The notes under the pieces were generated by a model. The model was not told the origin of the DNA, did no database searches, and saw nothing but the letters and a program-made list of their open reading frames with translations. Positions 44,259 to 56,037 of a stretch of 64,000 nucleotides of DNA are shown one piece after another; position 1 is the first letter of the stretch; each line of letters opens with the position of its first letter. Source of the stretch: SG8-30 sp963710135 (lineage in GTDB: Bacteria > Pseudomonadota > Gammaproteobacteria > Steroidobacterales > Steroidobacteraceae); contig CAVPYY010000006.1 in assembly GCA_963710135.1 (NCBI GenBank), positions 806,001 through 870,000 of the forward strand, written 5' to 3'. The translations under genes were made by a program, and so were the position numbers.

Positions 44259-47190
44259 GCGAGGCAGGTTCCTCGGCCGCGACCATCACCTGCTGCCAGA
44301 TCTGCTGGACGCGCTCCCGCCCGGCCGAAAACGGCGCGGCATCGGCCAGCGGTGGCTGCTCCTCCAGGGCCAGGCGATGGGTCGCCTGGCGCAGACGCCG
44401 GTAGCAGTCGACCAGATCGTCGATGACCCCGTGGTCGACCAGCGCCGCCGAGCCCACCGATTCGAGCTGGCGGATGGTGTCGGAGAACGTCACCAGCGGC
44501 GGGTAATCGCGCGCCCAGCGCAGCACCCAGTACTGGGCGAGGAACTCGATGTCGGCCGTGCCGCCGGGATCCTGCTTGAGGTCGAACTGCCCCTGCCCCG
44601 CCCGGCCCAGCTCGGCCCGCATGCGTTCGCGCATCGCCCGCACGTCCTCGCGCAGCGTGTCGCGGCGGACGTGATTCATCAGCACCTCGCGGCGGATGCG
44701 CTCGAATTCCTCCCGCACCGACGGGTCGCCGGCGACCGAGCGCGAATGCAGCAGCGCCTGGTGCTCCCAGGTCCACGCCTCGCTCTGCTGGTACTCGGCG
44801 AATGCGCCGACGCTGGTGACCGTCAGCCCGCCCTTGCCGCTCGGGCGCAGGCGCATGTCGACCTCGTAGAGCCTGCCCGCGGCGGTGTGCACCGTGAGCA
44901 GGTGCACGATGCGCTGCCCGAAGCGCGTGAAGAACACGGCGTTGTCCACAATCCGCGGCCCGGCGGTCTGCTGCACGGGACCGGCGGAGTCGTGCAGAAA
45001 CACCAGGTCCAGGTCGGACGCGTAGCCAAGCTCCCAGCCCCCGAGCTTGCCGTAGCCGATCGCCGCAAGACCCGCATGCCGCAACTCGCCTTCCGCGCCA
45101 CACAGCGGCGCGCCGTGCACGGCCACGGTCTGCTCCCAGGCCATGCGGACCGCGCGCTCGAGAATCAGCTCCGCGACGTCGGTCAGGCGGTCGCTCACCT
45201 GCATCAGCGGCAGGCGGCCCGTCAGGTCCAGCAGCGCGACCCGAAACCGCGCCGCCCGCCGGAAGTGGCGGAGCGCATCGATCTGTCGCTCCAGGTCGTC
45301 CCCCGCGTGTGCGAGACGCGCGTCGAGCTCGGCGCCAAACTGCGCCCGGTCGGGCAGCGTCTCGAAGACGCGCTCGTCGATCAGCTCGTCGAGCAGGATG
45401 GGAAAGGCCGCGACCTGGCGCACCAGGAACTCGCCGTGGCGGCAGACCTCCACGAGGCGCTCCATTGCCGCGGGGTTCTCGCTGAGCAGGGCCAGGTAGG
45501 AGGTGCGTCCGCCGATCGACTCGATGATCCGCCGCAGTCGCGCGAACAGGATGCGCTGCGGATCTCCGGCCGGCGCCTCGACCCCGGCCGCCTCGTCGAT
45601 GGCCGATATCGCCCGCAACAGCAGTGGCACCAGCGCCGCCAGACGGCGGCGGCCGTGCTCGTCGAGACGCTGGAAGTACGTCGTCGAGCGGAAATCGAGC
45701 AGTTCCTGCGCCAAGCCCTGCGGATCGGCGAGCGCAAAGGACTGCAGATCGGCAGCGACGCTGGCGGGTCGCGGTTCACGTGCCCACAGACTGGCCAGGC
45801 CAGCGGCGGGCGCACTGCCTGGGTCAGCCGCAGGACCGAACACCACGTCGTTGAAGTGCCCGGACACCGCGGTTCGCACAGCTTCGAGGCGACCCTGGAA
45901 GGCGGCCCAGTCGTCGAACAGCATGGCCGCGGCCAGCCGCTCCTGGCCAGACCGGTCCTCCGGCAGGCGGTGCGTCTGGGCCTCGGCGACCATCTGCAGC
46001 CGGTTTTCCGTGCGGCGCAGGAACCGGTAGCACTCCGCAAGCTCGGCCACCGCTGCCGGCGACAGCAGTTTCGCGCCTTGCAGCAGCGGCAGTACCGACA
46101 GCAGCGAGGCGGTCTGCAGCCGGCGTTCGCTGCCGGCGCGAATCAACTGCATGGCCTGCACGACGAACTCGATCTCGCGGATCCCGCCGGGACCCAGCTT
46201 GATGTTGTCCTGCAGGTCACGGCGTGCGACTTCCCGCTCGATCATCTGCTTCATGTCGCGCAGGGACTCGAATACGCCGAAGTCGAGGTAGCGCCGATAG
46301 ACGAACGGCCGAACCACTTCGTCGAACAGACCGGCATAGGCGTCGACACCGGTGATCGCGCGGGCCTTGACGTAGGCGTAGCGTTCCCAGTCGCGACCAT
46401 GCTGCTGCAGGTAGTCCTCGAACGCGCCGAAGCTCGCCACCAGCGGCCCCGACTCCCCGAAGGGCCGCAGCCGCATGTCGACCCTGAAGACCTGGCCATC
46501 GACGGTGGGCGCATCCAGCAGGCGAATGAGGGTCTGGCCCAGTCGAGTGAAGTATTCCTCGTTGGCCACCGGGCGCCGGCCGTCGGTTTCACCCGACTCG
46601 GGGAAGAGGAAGATCAGGTCGACGTCAGACGAGAAGTTGAGCTCGCGTCCGCCGAGCTTGCCCATGCCGAGCACGACCAGATCGAGGGGCGCGCCGCCGG
46701 CGGACCGCGGCATTCCAAAGCGTTCAGCAAGCGCGCGAACCGCGAAAGCCTGCGCCGAGCCGATGGCGGCGTCGGCCAGGTCGGAAAGCTCGGCGAGCGT
46801 CTCATCGAGCGAGGCGGTCTCGGTCAGGTCCCGCCAGGCGATGCGCACGGACTCGCGCCGCCTGAGCCGGCGCAAATCGCGCATGTAGGCCGCCTCATCG
46901 CCCGCCGTCTCCAGCAGCGCATGGGCCATGGCCCGCAGCTCCCCCGGGCGACGTCCGCGCTGCAGTTCCCCGGACCCAGCCAGCGACTCCAGCATCTCGG
47001 GATCGCGCTCGGCGCTCTCGGCGACGAAATCGCTGAGCGCGAACACCCGCGTGCAGTGGGCGCGCAGCGCCTCATCGAGCAGCCTGCCGCCCGCCTCCTC
47101 GAACCGCCGCAGCGCGCTCGAGCCTGCTGCCCGCAGCGCCTCTGGCAGTGGCGGCAGGTCGCGGCCGGCCGGCGCCGCCTTGACGCTCAC
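44254..47190 (-). CDS. glnE: Bifunctional glutamine synthetase adenylyltransferase/deadenylylase
   Basis: GlnE, 978 residues, controls glutamine synthetase by attaching or removing AMP in response to PII. It has two nucleotidyltransferase domains: the N-terminal deadenylylase (GMGKLGGRELNFSSDVDLIFLFPESGE, about residues 165-190) and the C-terminal adenylylase (AIGYGKLGGWELGYASDLDLVFLHDSAG, about 700-725), each followed by a helical GlnD PII-uridylyltransferase-like region. The start is GTG at 47190, overlapping the EamA gene stop (GTGA). Confidence 0.96.
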   Translation of the reverse strand: MSVKAAPAGRDLPPLPEALRAAGSSALRRFEEAGGRLLDEALRAHCTRVFALSDFVAESAERDPEMLESLAGSGELQRGRRPGELRAMAHALLETAGDEAAYMRDLRRLRRRESVRIAWRDLTETASLDETLAELSDLADAAIGSAQAFAVRALAERFGMPRSAGGAPLDLVVLGMGKLGGRELNFSSDVDLIFLFPESGETDGRRPVANEEYFTRLGQTLIRLLDAPTVDGQVFRVDMRLRPFGESGPLVASFGAFEDYLQQHGRDWERYAYVKARAITGVDAYAGLFDEVVRPFVYRRYLDFGVFESLRDMKQMIEREVARRDLQDNIKLGPGGIREIEFVVQAMQLIRAGSERRLQTASLLSVLPLLQGAKLLSPAAVAELAECYRFLRRTENRLQMVAEAQTHRLPEDRSGQERLAAAMLFDDWAAFQGRLEAVRTAVSGHFNDVVFGPAADPGSAPAAGLASLWAREPRPASVAADLQSFALADPQGLAQELLDFRSTTYFQRLDEHGRRRLAALVPLLLRAISAIDEAAGVEAPAGDPQRILFARLRRIIESIGGRTSYLALLSENPAAMERLVEVCRHGEFLVRQVAAFPILLDELIDERVFETLPDRAQFGAELDARLAHAGDDLERQIDALRHFRRAARFRVALLDLTGRLPLMQVSDRLTDVAELILERAVRMAWEQTVAVHGAPLCGAEGELRHAGLAAIGYGKLGGWELGYASDLDLVFLHDSAGPVQQTAGPRIVDNAVFFTRFGQRIVHLLTVHTAAGRLYEVDMRLRPSGKGGLTVTSVGAFAEYQQSEAWTWEHQALLHSRSVAGDPSVREEFERIRREVLMNHVRRDTLREDVRAMRERMRAELGRAGQGQFDLKQDPGGTADIEFLAQYWVLRWARDYPPLVTFSDTIRQLESVGSAALVDHGVIDDLVDCYRRLRQATHRLALEEQPPLADAAPFSAGRERVQQIWQQVMVAAEEPASL

Positions 47191-47609
47191 CGGCGGTTGA
47201 CCAGCCACAGGCCGATCACGCAGAGCGCGAGACCCGCCAGATTGGAAGGCGACAGTCTTTCGCGGAAGAACGCGATGCCGATGGCGATCAGCAACAGCGC
47301 TGCGGCCGACTGGGTGACGACCTGCGCGAGGCTGACCTCGAAGCCCGAGCGGTAGAGGATCAGGAAGCCGAGGTCCAGCGCGATGATCGCCAGCGCCAGC
47401 GCCGCGACGGTCCAGTTCAGGCGCGAGAAGGACTCGCGCAGCGTCACCGGCTCCGGCAGCAGCCAGGCACCGAGGCCGAGCAGCGCGGCGACGCACCCAT
47501 AGGTCAGCGCCAGCGATAGCAGGGGATTCACGTTCGCGGGGGTCAGCTTGAGGACGACGTGGTAGCCGACGGTGCCGGCGACGGCCAGTGCTAGCCAGGC
47601 GAATTGCAT
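47187..47609 (-). CDS. EamA/DMT-superfamily half-transporter
   Basis: This 140-residue protein is one EamA (four-helix) repeat: hydrophobic segments around residues 1-20, 27-45, 60-80 and 110-138, with SLALTYGCVAALLGL and the closing NLAGLALCVIGLWLVNR typical of the family. A half-size DMT protein would have to dimerise, as in the SMR/EmrE-like lineage. Substrate unknown. The ATG at 47609 is chosen over an upstream in-frame extension that breaks the first helix. It overlaps glnE. Confidence 0.78.
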   Translation of the reverse strand: MQFAWLALAVAGTVGYHVVLKLTPANVNPLLSLALTYGCVAALLGLGAWLLPEPVTLRESFSRLNWTVAALALAIIALDLGFLILYRSGFEVSLAQVVTQSAAALLLIAIGIAFFRERLSPSNLAGLALCVIGLWLVNRR

Positions 47610-47690
47610 TGCGGGGCGCTCACGCGAGACTGAGCCGGGATGGTAACCCAAGCGCGGGGAGGCGCCAGACCTGCCCCGGGCGCCTGCCGC

Positions 47691-47723
47691 AAAAAGAAAA
47701 GCCCCGCCATGGCGGCGGGGCTT
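47691..47723 (-). terminator. Rho-independent terminator of groES-groL
   Basis: On the minus strand a perfect 9-bp GC-rich stem (AGCCCCGCC / GGCGGGGCT, 5-base loop) is followed by TTTTCTTTTT. It lies about 30 bases beyond the groL stop and is the clearest intrinsic terminator in the window. Confidence 0.9.
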
Positions 47724-47752
47724 CTCGTTCGAACGGGCGTCCGAGCGGGCGT

Positions 47753-49393
<1,641 letters not shown>

Positions 49394-49432
49394 TGCTGAT
49401 TACCTCTGAATTCTGTGTTGGGTACTGGCGGC

Positions 49433-49723
49433 TTACTTTTCGATGACGGCCATGATGTCTTCCTCGCGCATCACGAGGAGATCTTCGCCGTCGACCTTTA
49501 CTTCGGTACCGCTGTACTTGCCGAAGAGGATCTTGTCGCCAGCCTTGACGTCGAGCGGACGGACGTTGCCACTCTCGAGGATCTTGCCCTTGCCGACTGC
49601 AATGATCTTCCCGCGGATGGGCTTCTCGGCTGCCGTGTCGGGGATCACGATGCCACCCGGCGACTTGCGCTCTTCTTCTTCTCGCTTGACGATCACTCGG
49701 TCATGAAGCGGACGGATCTTCAT
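49433..49723 (-). CDS. groES: Co-chaperonin GroES (10 kDa)
   Basis: This 96-residue lid of the GroEL chamber: MKIRPLHDRVIVKREEEERKSPGGIVIPDTAAEKP, with the mobile-loop segment SPGGIVIP that contacts GroEL, and the closing DGEDLLVMREEDIMAVIE. The ATG at 49723 has an AGGAG-like sequence upstream; the longer in-frame extension is spurious. A CIRCE-like operator and a promoter lie 60-110 bases upstream. Confidence 0.98.
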   Translation of the reverse strand: MKIRPLHDRVIVKREEEERKSPGGIVIPDTAAEKPIRGKIIAVGKGKILESGNVRPLDVKAGDKILFGKYSGTEVKVDGEDLLVMREEDIMAVIEK

Positions 49724-49781
49724 GGAACAACACTCCTTGGATATCACTTGTTCGGGTAGTGGCCGGATTCGGCGAACGCTG

Positions 49782-49808
49782 TTAGCACTCGCCCCGGTTG
49801 GCTGCTAA
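49782..49808. promoter_or_regulatory. CIRCE-like HrcA operator upstream of groES
   Basis: TTAGCACTC, nine bases, GGCTGCTAA. The left arm is the exact CIRCE half-site; the right arm differs from GAGTGCTAA at two positions. It overlaps the -10 end of the predicted promoter, where HrcA would repress the operon at normal temperature. hrcA is not in the window. Confidence 0.8.
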
Positions 49809-49836
49809 TAATAGGGCCGCGCCGGCCGAATTCAAG
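49808..49836 (-). promoter_or_regulatory. groESL promoter, sigma-70 with overlapping sigma-32-like sequence
   Basis: Minus strand: TTGAAT (49830-49835), 16-base spacer, TATTAT (49808-49813). The same region gives CTTGAA with a downstream CCCTAT, close to a sigma-32 heat-shock promoter. Dual control with CIRCE is plausible. Confidence 0.6.
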
Positions 49837-49901
49837 GGCTGTCGCCGGCCGCCCGCTCCGGCCGAGGCCCTGGAAGGGTCCTGATCGCTTAACATAACCC
49901 C

Positions 49902-50234
49902 ATGACTCCACGATACTTTATGGTGATCAGCACGGCGCCTGACGAGGCCGTCGCACGGGACCTGGCGCGCCGGATCGTCAGCGAGCGACTCGCCGCCTGC
50001 GTCACGCAGGTGCCCGGCGTCCGCTCGACCTATTTCTGGGAGGGAAAACTGGAGGAATCCGCGGAAGTGTTGCTTCTGTTCAAGACAACGGCGGAGCAGG
50101 TCGCTACCCTCTCGGCCCGGATCGAGTCCCTGCACCCGTATGACGTGCCCGAAGTGGTCGCCATCGGTATCGATCGGGGGTCGGAACGTTACCTTGCCTG
50201 GGTCGGTCAGAGCGCTGGGCCGTTGTCGGACTAG
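49902..50234 (+). CDS. cutA: Divalent-cation tolerance protein CutA
   Basis: This 110-residue small trimeric protein has LARRIVSERLAACVTQVPGVRSTYFWEGKLEE and SLHPYDVPEVVAIGIDRGSERYLAW, both diagnostic for CutA1. It is linked to copper/divalent-metal tolerance in E. coli, though the biochemical role is debated. It precedes dsbD, as in E. coli. Confidence 0.96.
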   Translation: MTPRYFMVISTAPDEAVARDLARRIVSERLAACVTQVPGVRSTYFWEGKLEESAEVLLLFKTTAEQVATLSARIESLHPYDVPEVVAIGIDRGSERYLAWVGQSAGPLSD

Positions 50235-50255
50235 TGGCTCGAGAGAGCGGAAACC

Positions 50256-52088
50256 ATGATGAAGACCTTTGCGCGCCTTCTGGCCACCCTGGTGGTCCTG
50301 CTGCCCGCCGCCGCCGGGGCGCAGGGCCTGTTGGGCCTGTCCAGCAACGACGACTTCCTGCCGCCCGATGAGGCATTCCGCTTCTCCGCCATGGCGACGG
50401 CAGCCGACGCGGTCTCGCTGACCTGGGAGATCGAGGACGGCTACTACCTCTACCGGCACCGTGTCGCCGCCAAGACCGATACCCCCGGGGTCGAGCTCGG
50501 CGCCGTACAGTTGCCGGACGGCAAGAAGAAGACCGACGAGTTCTTCGGCGACGTCGAGGTCTACTACAAGCGACTCGACGCGCTGGTGCCCATCAGCCAG
50601 GCCACAGGGCGCGACGTCGAGCTCAAGATCACCTACCAGGGCTGCGCCGATGCCGGCCTGTGCTATCCGCCGATCACGAAGACGGTTGCGGTAACGCTGC
50701 CGCCGGCGGGCGCATCGGCGGCCGTCGCTTCGGGCAGCGGCGGCACCACGGTCGCGGAACAGGACCGGCTGGCGAGCCTCATCGCGCAGGGCAACCTGCT
50801 GCTGGTGCTCGGCGCGTTCTTCGTGATCGGACTCGGGCTCGCGTTCACGCCCTGCGTGCTGCCGATGATCCCGATCCTGTCCGGGATCATCGCCGGCCAG
50901 GGTGCCGGCGTGACCACCACCCGCTCGTTCATGCTGGCGCTGATCTACGTGCTCGGCATGGCGCTGACCTACGCGATCGCCGGCGCCGCGTTCGCCGCCG
51001 CGGGCCAGCAGGTCCAGGCGGTGTTCCAGCAACCGTGGATCATCGTGCTGTTCGCACTGCTGTTCGTGGCGCTGGCGCTGGCGATGTTCGGCCTGTACGA
51101 CCTCGCCCTGCCGGCCGGCCTGCAGACCAGGTTGTCGGCCGTCTCCGGCCGGCAGCGCGCCGGCACTTTCGCCGGCACGTTCCTGATGGGGGCGCTGTCG
51201 GCGCTGGTGGTCACCGCCTGCGTCGCGCCGGCGCTGGTGGGCGCGCTGGCCTTCATCAGCCAGACGGGAGACGTGCTGCGCGGCGGCCTCGCGCTGTTCG
51301 CGCTGGCGCTCGGCATGGGTGCGCCGCTGCTGCTGGTCGGCGCCGCGGGCGGCAAGCTGCTGCCCGCCGCCGGCGCCTGGATGGACAAGGTCAAGGCGCT
51401 GTTCGGCGTGATGTTCCTGGGCGTCGCCGTGTGGATGCTGTCGCGCATCCTGCCGGAGGCGCTCACGCTGGGCCTGTGGGCCCTGCTCGCCTTCGTGGCC
51501 GGCTTCTACTTCGGTGGCTTCAGCCGCGAACCTGACGGCGCGCCGGCGCGCGTCGGTCCGCTGACGCGCGGCCTCGGCCTGTTCGCCATGGTCTACGGCG
51601 TGATCATGCTGGTCGGGGCCGCCGCCGGCGGTCACGACCCGCTGCAGCCGCTCAAGGGCACGGCACTGCTGGGTGGCGGCGGCGGCTCGGCGGCGGGTCC
51701 CGTCGCCGAGCAGCTGCCATTTCGCTACGTCGCCAGCGTCGCCGACCTGGACCGGGAGATCAGCGACGCCGCCGCGGCCGGCCGCCCGGTGATGCTGGAT
51801 TTCTACGCGGACTGGTGCGTGTCCTGCAAGGAGATGGAGAAGTACACCTTCTCCGATCCCGGCGTGCAGCAGCAGCTCGCACCGTTCGTGCTGCTGAAGG
51901 CCGACGTCACGGCCAACAATGACGCCGACCAGGCGCTGCTGAAGCGCTTCGGGATATTCGGCCCGCCGACCACCGCCTTCTTCGGCACCGGTGGCAGCGA
52001 GTGCACGAACTTCAGGCTGGTGGGATTCGTGGCCGCGCCGGATTTCCGCAGCCACCTGACCAAGTTCGCCGAGGAGTGCCGCGCGTGA
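50256..52088 (+). CDS. dsbD: Thiol:disulfide interchange protein DsbD
   Basis: This 610-residue transmembrane reductase moves electrons from cytosolic thioredoxin to periplasmic DsbC/DsbG and cytochrome c maturation. It has a signal peptide, an N-terminal periplasmic alpha-domain with the cysteine pair YQGCADAGLCYPP (about residues 130-140), eight membrane helices with TPCVLPMIPILSG and TACVAPALVGAL, and a C-terminal thioredoxin-like domain with DWCVSCKEMEKYTF (about residues 525-535). All three active-site pairs are intact. It overlaps the next gene by four bases. Confidence 0.97.
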   Translation: MMKTFARLLATLVVLLPAAAGAQGLLGLSSNDDFLPPDEAFRFSAMATAADAVSLTWEIEDGYYLYRHRVAAKTDTPGVELGAVQLPDGKKKTDEFFGDVEVYYKRLDALVPISQATGRDVELKITYQGCADAGLCYPPITKTVAVTLPPAGASAAVASGSGGTTVAEQDRLASLIAQGNLLLVLGAFFVIGLGLAFTPCVLPMIPILSGIIAGQGAGVTTTRSFMLALIYVLGMALTYAIAGAAFAAAGQQVQAVFQQPWIIVLFALLFVALALAMFGLYDLALPAGLQTRLSAVSGRQRAGTFAGTFLMGALSALVVTACVAPALVGALAFISQTGDVLRGGLALFALALGMGAPLLLVGAAGGKLLPAAGAWMDKVKALFGVMFLGVAVWMLSRILPEALTLGLWALLAFVAGFYFGGFSREPDGAPARVGPLTRGLGLFAMVYGVIMLVGAAAGGHDPLQPLKGTALLGGGGGSAAGPVAEQLPFRYVASVADLDREISDAAAAGRPVMLDFYADWCVSCKEMEKYTFSDPGVQQQLAPFVLLKADVTANNDADQALLKRFGIFGPPTTAFFGTGGSECTNFRLVGFVAAPDFRSHLTKFAEECRA

Positions 52089-52711
52089 GCAAGCCGTTCT
52101 GGAGCGCCGGCCTGGTCGTGGCCGCCATCGCGGCAGCCGCGGCGGGATACCTGTTCGGGCGTGAAGCCAAGTCGCCGACCCCGCCGCCGCCGCCGGTCGC
52201 CGAGACCCAGGCGATACCGGAGCTCAGGCCGATCTTCTCGCTGGAGGACACGAGCGGCACGCCGACGTCGATCACGAAGTGGGACGGCAAGCCGCTCATG
52301 ATCAACTTCTGGGCGACCTGGTGCGCGCCCTGCCGGCGGGAGATCCCGCTGCTGAATACGCTGCGGGCGGAGTACGCCGGCAAGGGCTTCGAGGTGGTCG
52401 GAGTGGCCGTCGACTTCCGCGATGACGTGCTGCGCTACATGGAAACCACGCCCATCGACTACCCGGTGCTGATCGGCGAGCAGGCCGGTCTCGACGTCGT
52501 GAAGGCTTTTGGGCTCGCGCAGACCGGCTTTCCGGTCACCGTGTTCACCGACCGTGGCGGGCGCATCGTGACCGTGCACGTCGGGGAATTGCACCGCGAG
52601 GAAGCGGACGTGATACTCGGCGCGGTGGAGGACCTGGAGGCCGGTCGCACCGACCTCGACAGCGCGCGCACCGCCATTCGCGCCGGCCTGGCGGCCACCA
52701 AGCCCGGCTGA
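52085..52711 (+). CDS. TlpA-like periplasmic thioredoxin-fold protein
   Basis: This 208-residue protein has one N-terminal membrane anchor (FWSAGLVVAAIAAAAAGYLFG), a proline-rich linker, and a thioredoxin/TlpA domain with NFWATWCAPCRREIPLLNTL (WCAPC near residue 80) and the cis-proline in TGFPVTVF. The GTG at 52085 overlaps the dsbD stop, so it is probably translationally coupled and reduced by DsbD. A role in cytochrome c or other periplasmic thiol maturation is likely but not specific. Confidence 0.9.
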   Translation: MSKPFWSAGLVVAAIAAAAAGYLFGREAKSPTPPPPPVAETQAIPELRPIFSLEDTSGTPTSITKWDGKPLMINFWATWCAPCRREIPLLNTLRAEYAGKGFEVVGVAVDFRDDVLRYMETTPIDYPVLIGEQAGLDVVKAFGLAQTGFPVTVFTDRGGRIVTVHVGELHREEADVILGAVEDLEAGRTDLDSARTAIRAGLAATKPG

Positions 52712-52844
52712 AGCGACGATCTGTAGCGATCTGCGGGCTAACGGCAGCGATCAGGTCGCCAATCGACCCCAAGTAGACAAATTCGCCTCGCTCCGGTTGA
52801 ATGCCGGCAGGGGCCGCTCTGCGGCACGACCGCGTGAGCGCCGG

Positions 52845-53308
52845 ATGCCGCGAATTCTTCTCGTCAATGGGCCGAATCTCAATCTCCTGGGCACGCGGGA
52901 ACCGTCCCATTACGGTGCCGCCACGCTGCCGGAGATCGAGCGGCGTCTCGGCGAACTGGCCGCCCGCCGCTCGGCCGAGCTGGAGTGCTTCCAGAGCAAT
53001 GCCGAGCACGAGCTGGTCGAGCGCATCCAGCGCCTCGCCACCGACCCGGTCGACTTCGTCCTGCTGAATCCGGGCGCCTTCACGCACACCAGCATCGCGC
53101 TGCGCGACGCACTGCTCGCGGTCGCCGTGCCGTTCATCGAGGTGCACCTGTCCAACGTGCATGCCCGCGAGCCGTTTCGCCGGCATTCCTACTTCTCCGA
53201 CGTGGCGGTCGGCAGCATCGTCGGCCTCGGCGCGGCCGGCTACGAGCTCGCGCTGACCGCGGCGCTCGACCAACTGAAAGAAAAGAATTCCCAGGGGAGC
53301 AGAGTCTG

Positions 53309-53309
<1 letters not shown>
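52845..53309 (+). CDS. aroQ: 3-dehydroquinate dehydratase, type II
   Basis: This 154-residue dodecameric enzyme of the shikimate pathway begins ILLVNGPNLNLLGTREPSHYG (catalytic Arg and Tyr region) and has EIERRLGELA, CFQSNAEHELVERIQ and the conserved HLSNVHAREPFRRHSYFSDVAVGSIVGLG. ATG at 52845. It ends at the accB start: the TGA overlaps the accB ATG, the classic aroQ-accB-accC order. Confidence 0.96.
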
Positions 53310-53769
<460 letters not shown>

Positions 53770-53781
53770 CGGGCGCCCCCG

Positions 53782-55129
53782 ATGCTCGACAAGATCGTCA
53801 TCGCCAATCGCGGCGAGATCGCGCTGCGGATCCTGCGCGCCTGCCGCGAGCTCGGCATCAAGACCGTGGCGGTGCACTCGACCGCGGACCAGAACCTCAA
53901 GCACGTGCTGCTCGCCGACGAGACCGTCTGCATCGGTCCGGCGCAGGCCAAGGACAGCTACCTGAACATGCCGGCCATCATCAGCGCCGCCGAGGTCACC
54001 GACTCGGTCGGCATTCACCCAGGCTACGGATTCCTGTCCGAGAACGCGGACTTCGCCGAGCGGGTCGAGCAGAGCGGCTTCATCTTCGTCGGGCCGCGCA
54101 GCCGAGACCATCCGGCTGATGGGCGACAAGGTGTCCGCCATCCAGGTCATGAAGCAGCACGGCGTGCCCTGCGTGCCGGGCTCGGACGGACCACTGCCCG
54201 AAGACAACGAGGAGTGTTTCCGGATCGCCCGCGAGATCGGCTATCCGGTCATCATCAAGGCCTCCGGCGGCGGCGGCGGGCGCGGCATGCGCGTCGTGCA
54301 CACCGAGGCCACGCTGCTCAACGCCATCAATGTCGCCAAGGCGGAGGCGCAGGCGGCCTTCGGCAACGACATGGTCTACATGGAGAAATTCCTCGAAAAG
54401 CCGCGGCACATCGAGTTCCAGGTGATCGGCGACAACTACGGCAACGTGGTCTCGCCTCGGCGAACGCGACTGCTCGATGCAGCGCCGGCACCAGAAGGTC
54501 ATCGAGGAGGCGCCTGCGCCCGGCATCACCGACGCGCAGCGGCGCGAGATGAGCGAGCGGGTGTGCGGCGCCTGCGCGGCGGTCGGCTACCGCAGCGCCG
54601 GCACGCTCGAGTTCCTGTACGAGGACGACGAGTTCTACTTCATCGAGATGAACACGCGCGTGCAGGTGGAGCACCCGGTGACCGAAGCTGGTGACCGGCG
54701 TCGACATCGTCAAGCTGCAGTTGCGGATCGCCGCCGGCGAACCGCTGCCCTTCAAGCAGGAGGACGTGGTCATCCGCGGCCATGCGATCGAATGCCGGAT
54801 CAACGCCGAAGACCCCAAGACCTTCGTGCCCTCGCCCGGCCCGATCAAGCTGTGGCACCCGCCGGGCGGGCCGGGGATCCGCGTGGACAGCCACATCTAC
54901 AGCGGCTACTACGGTGCCGCCCTACTACGATTCGCTGATCGGCAAGATCATCGCTTATGGTGAATCGCGCGACGTCGCGATCGCACGCATGCGCAACGCG
55001 CTGTCGGAGATGGTGATCGAGGGCATCAAGACGAATACCCCGCTGCACCAGGAAATCTTCAATCACGCCGCGTTCCGCCAGGGCGGACTCGACATCCACT
55101 ACCTCGAGCGCCGCCTCGGCCTGAAGTGA
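53782..55129 (+). pseudogene. accC: accC, biotin carboxylase; four frameshifts as sequenced
   Basis: The biotin carboxylase subunit of acetyl-CoA carboxylase, about 447 residues once corrected. It reads DKIVIANRGEIALRILRACRE at the start, HPGYGFLSENADFAERVE, the ATP-grasp loop KASGGGGGRGMRVV, FLEKPRHIEFQV, GERDCSMQRRHQK, IEMNTRVQVEHPVTE and the C-terminal YYDSLIGKIIAYG. Single extra bases near 54100, 54456, 54687 and 54914 break the frame four times. All biotin-carboxylase motifs survive, so this looks like sequence error in an intact essential gene. Confidence 0.92.
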
Positions 55130-55150
55130 GCGGCCGGTCGCCGGCCTGAC

Positions 55151-56032
55151 ATGGATCACTTCCAGATCACGGCCGAGCTCGACCGGGAGGCGGCTGCCGC
55201 GGCCGAGGAGGCCTGTTTCGCGCTGGGGGCCGTCTCCGTCACGCTGGCGGACGCCGCGGACGATCCGGTGCTCGAACCCGCGCCGGGCGCCGTGCCACTC
55301 TGGCCGCGCGTGCGGCTGAGCGCCCTGTTTCCCGCCGACGCCAACCCCGTGGACCTGACGTCGGAGGTGGCCCGGCAGCTGCATCTCGAGCCGGCGCTGC
55401 TGCGGGGCGAGTCCGTCGCGCCCCGCGACTGGGAACGCGAATGGCTCAAGGACTTCCGGCCCATGCGTTTCGGCCGCCGCCTGTGGATCTGCCCGGGCGG
55501 CCAGCCGGCGCCGGCCGAGCACGCTGTGGTGCTGGAGCTCGACCCGGGACTCGCCTTCGGCACCGGCACGCACGCCACGACGGCGCTGTGCCTGGAATGG
55601 CTCGACCAGTCGGACCTCGACGGCAAGACCGTGCTCGACTATGGCTGCGGCTCCGGCATCCTCGCGCTCGCGGCACTGCGACTGGGCGCCCGCACTGCAA
55701 CGGCCGTCGACATCGATCCGCAGGCACTGATCGCGAGCCGCGACAACGCGCTGCGCAACGCACTCGACGACCGCCTGACGATCGCTGCGGCCGCCGACCT
55801 CGAACAACGACCGCACGCCGTGGTGCTGGCCAACATCCTCGCCGGCCCCCTGATCGACCTCGCGCCGGCACTTGCCGCGCTGACGGCGCCGTCGGGCGAC
55901 ATCGTGCTGGCCGGCATGCTGGACGAACAGGCGCCTGACGTGGCACTGGCGTATCGTCCGTGGTTTGATATGCGGGTATTCGCGACCCGCGACGGCTGGA
56001 CCGTACTGGCTGGCCGACGGGTCGCCGGGTAA
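55151..56032 (+). CDS. prmA: Ribosomal protein L11 methyltransferase
   Basis: This 293-residue SAM methyltransferase trimethylates L11. The N-terminal substrate domain (DHFQITAELDREAAAAAEEACF) is followed by the catalytic domain with FGTGTHATTALCLEWLD and VLDYGCGSGILALAALRLGA (SAM motif I) and VLANILAGPLIDLAP. Length and order are standard for the family and for the accC-prmA neighbourhood. Confidence 0.96.
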   Translation: MDHFQITAELDREAAAAAEEACFALGAVSVTLADAADDPVLEPAPGAVPLWPRVRLSALFPADANPVDLTSEVARQLHLEPALLRGESVAPRDWEREWLKDFRPMRFGRRLWICPGGQPAPAEHAVVLELDPGLAFGTGTHATTALCLEWLDQSDLDGKTVLDYGCGSGILALAALRLGARTATAVDIDPQALIASRDNALRNALDDRLTIAAAADLEQRPHAVVLANILAGPLIDLAPALAALTAPSGDIVLAGMLDEQAPDVALAYRPWFDMRVFATRDGWTVLAGRRVAG

Positions 56033-56037
56033 ATCTC

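Noticed and set aside
44377..47355. A 992-residue open frame opposite glnE
   Set aside because: Shadow of glnE; the sense strand contains both nucleotidyltransferase motifs, the antisense product has none.
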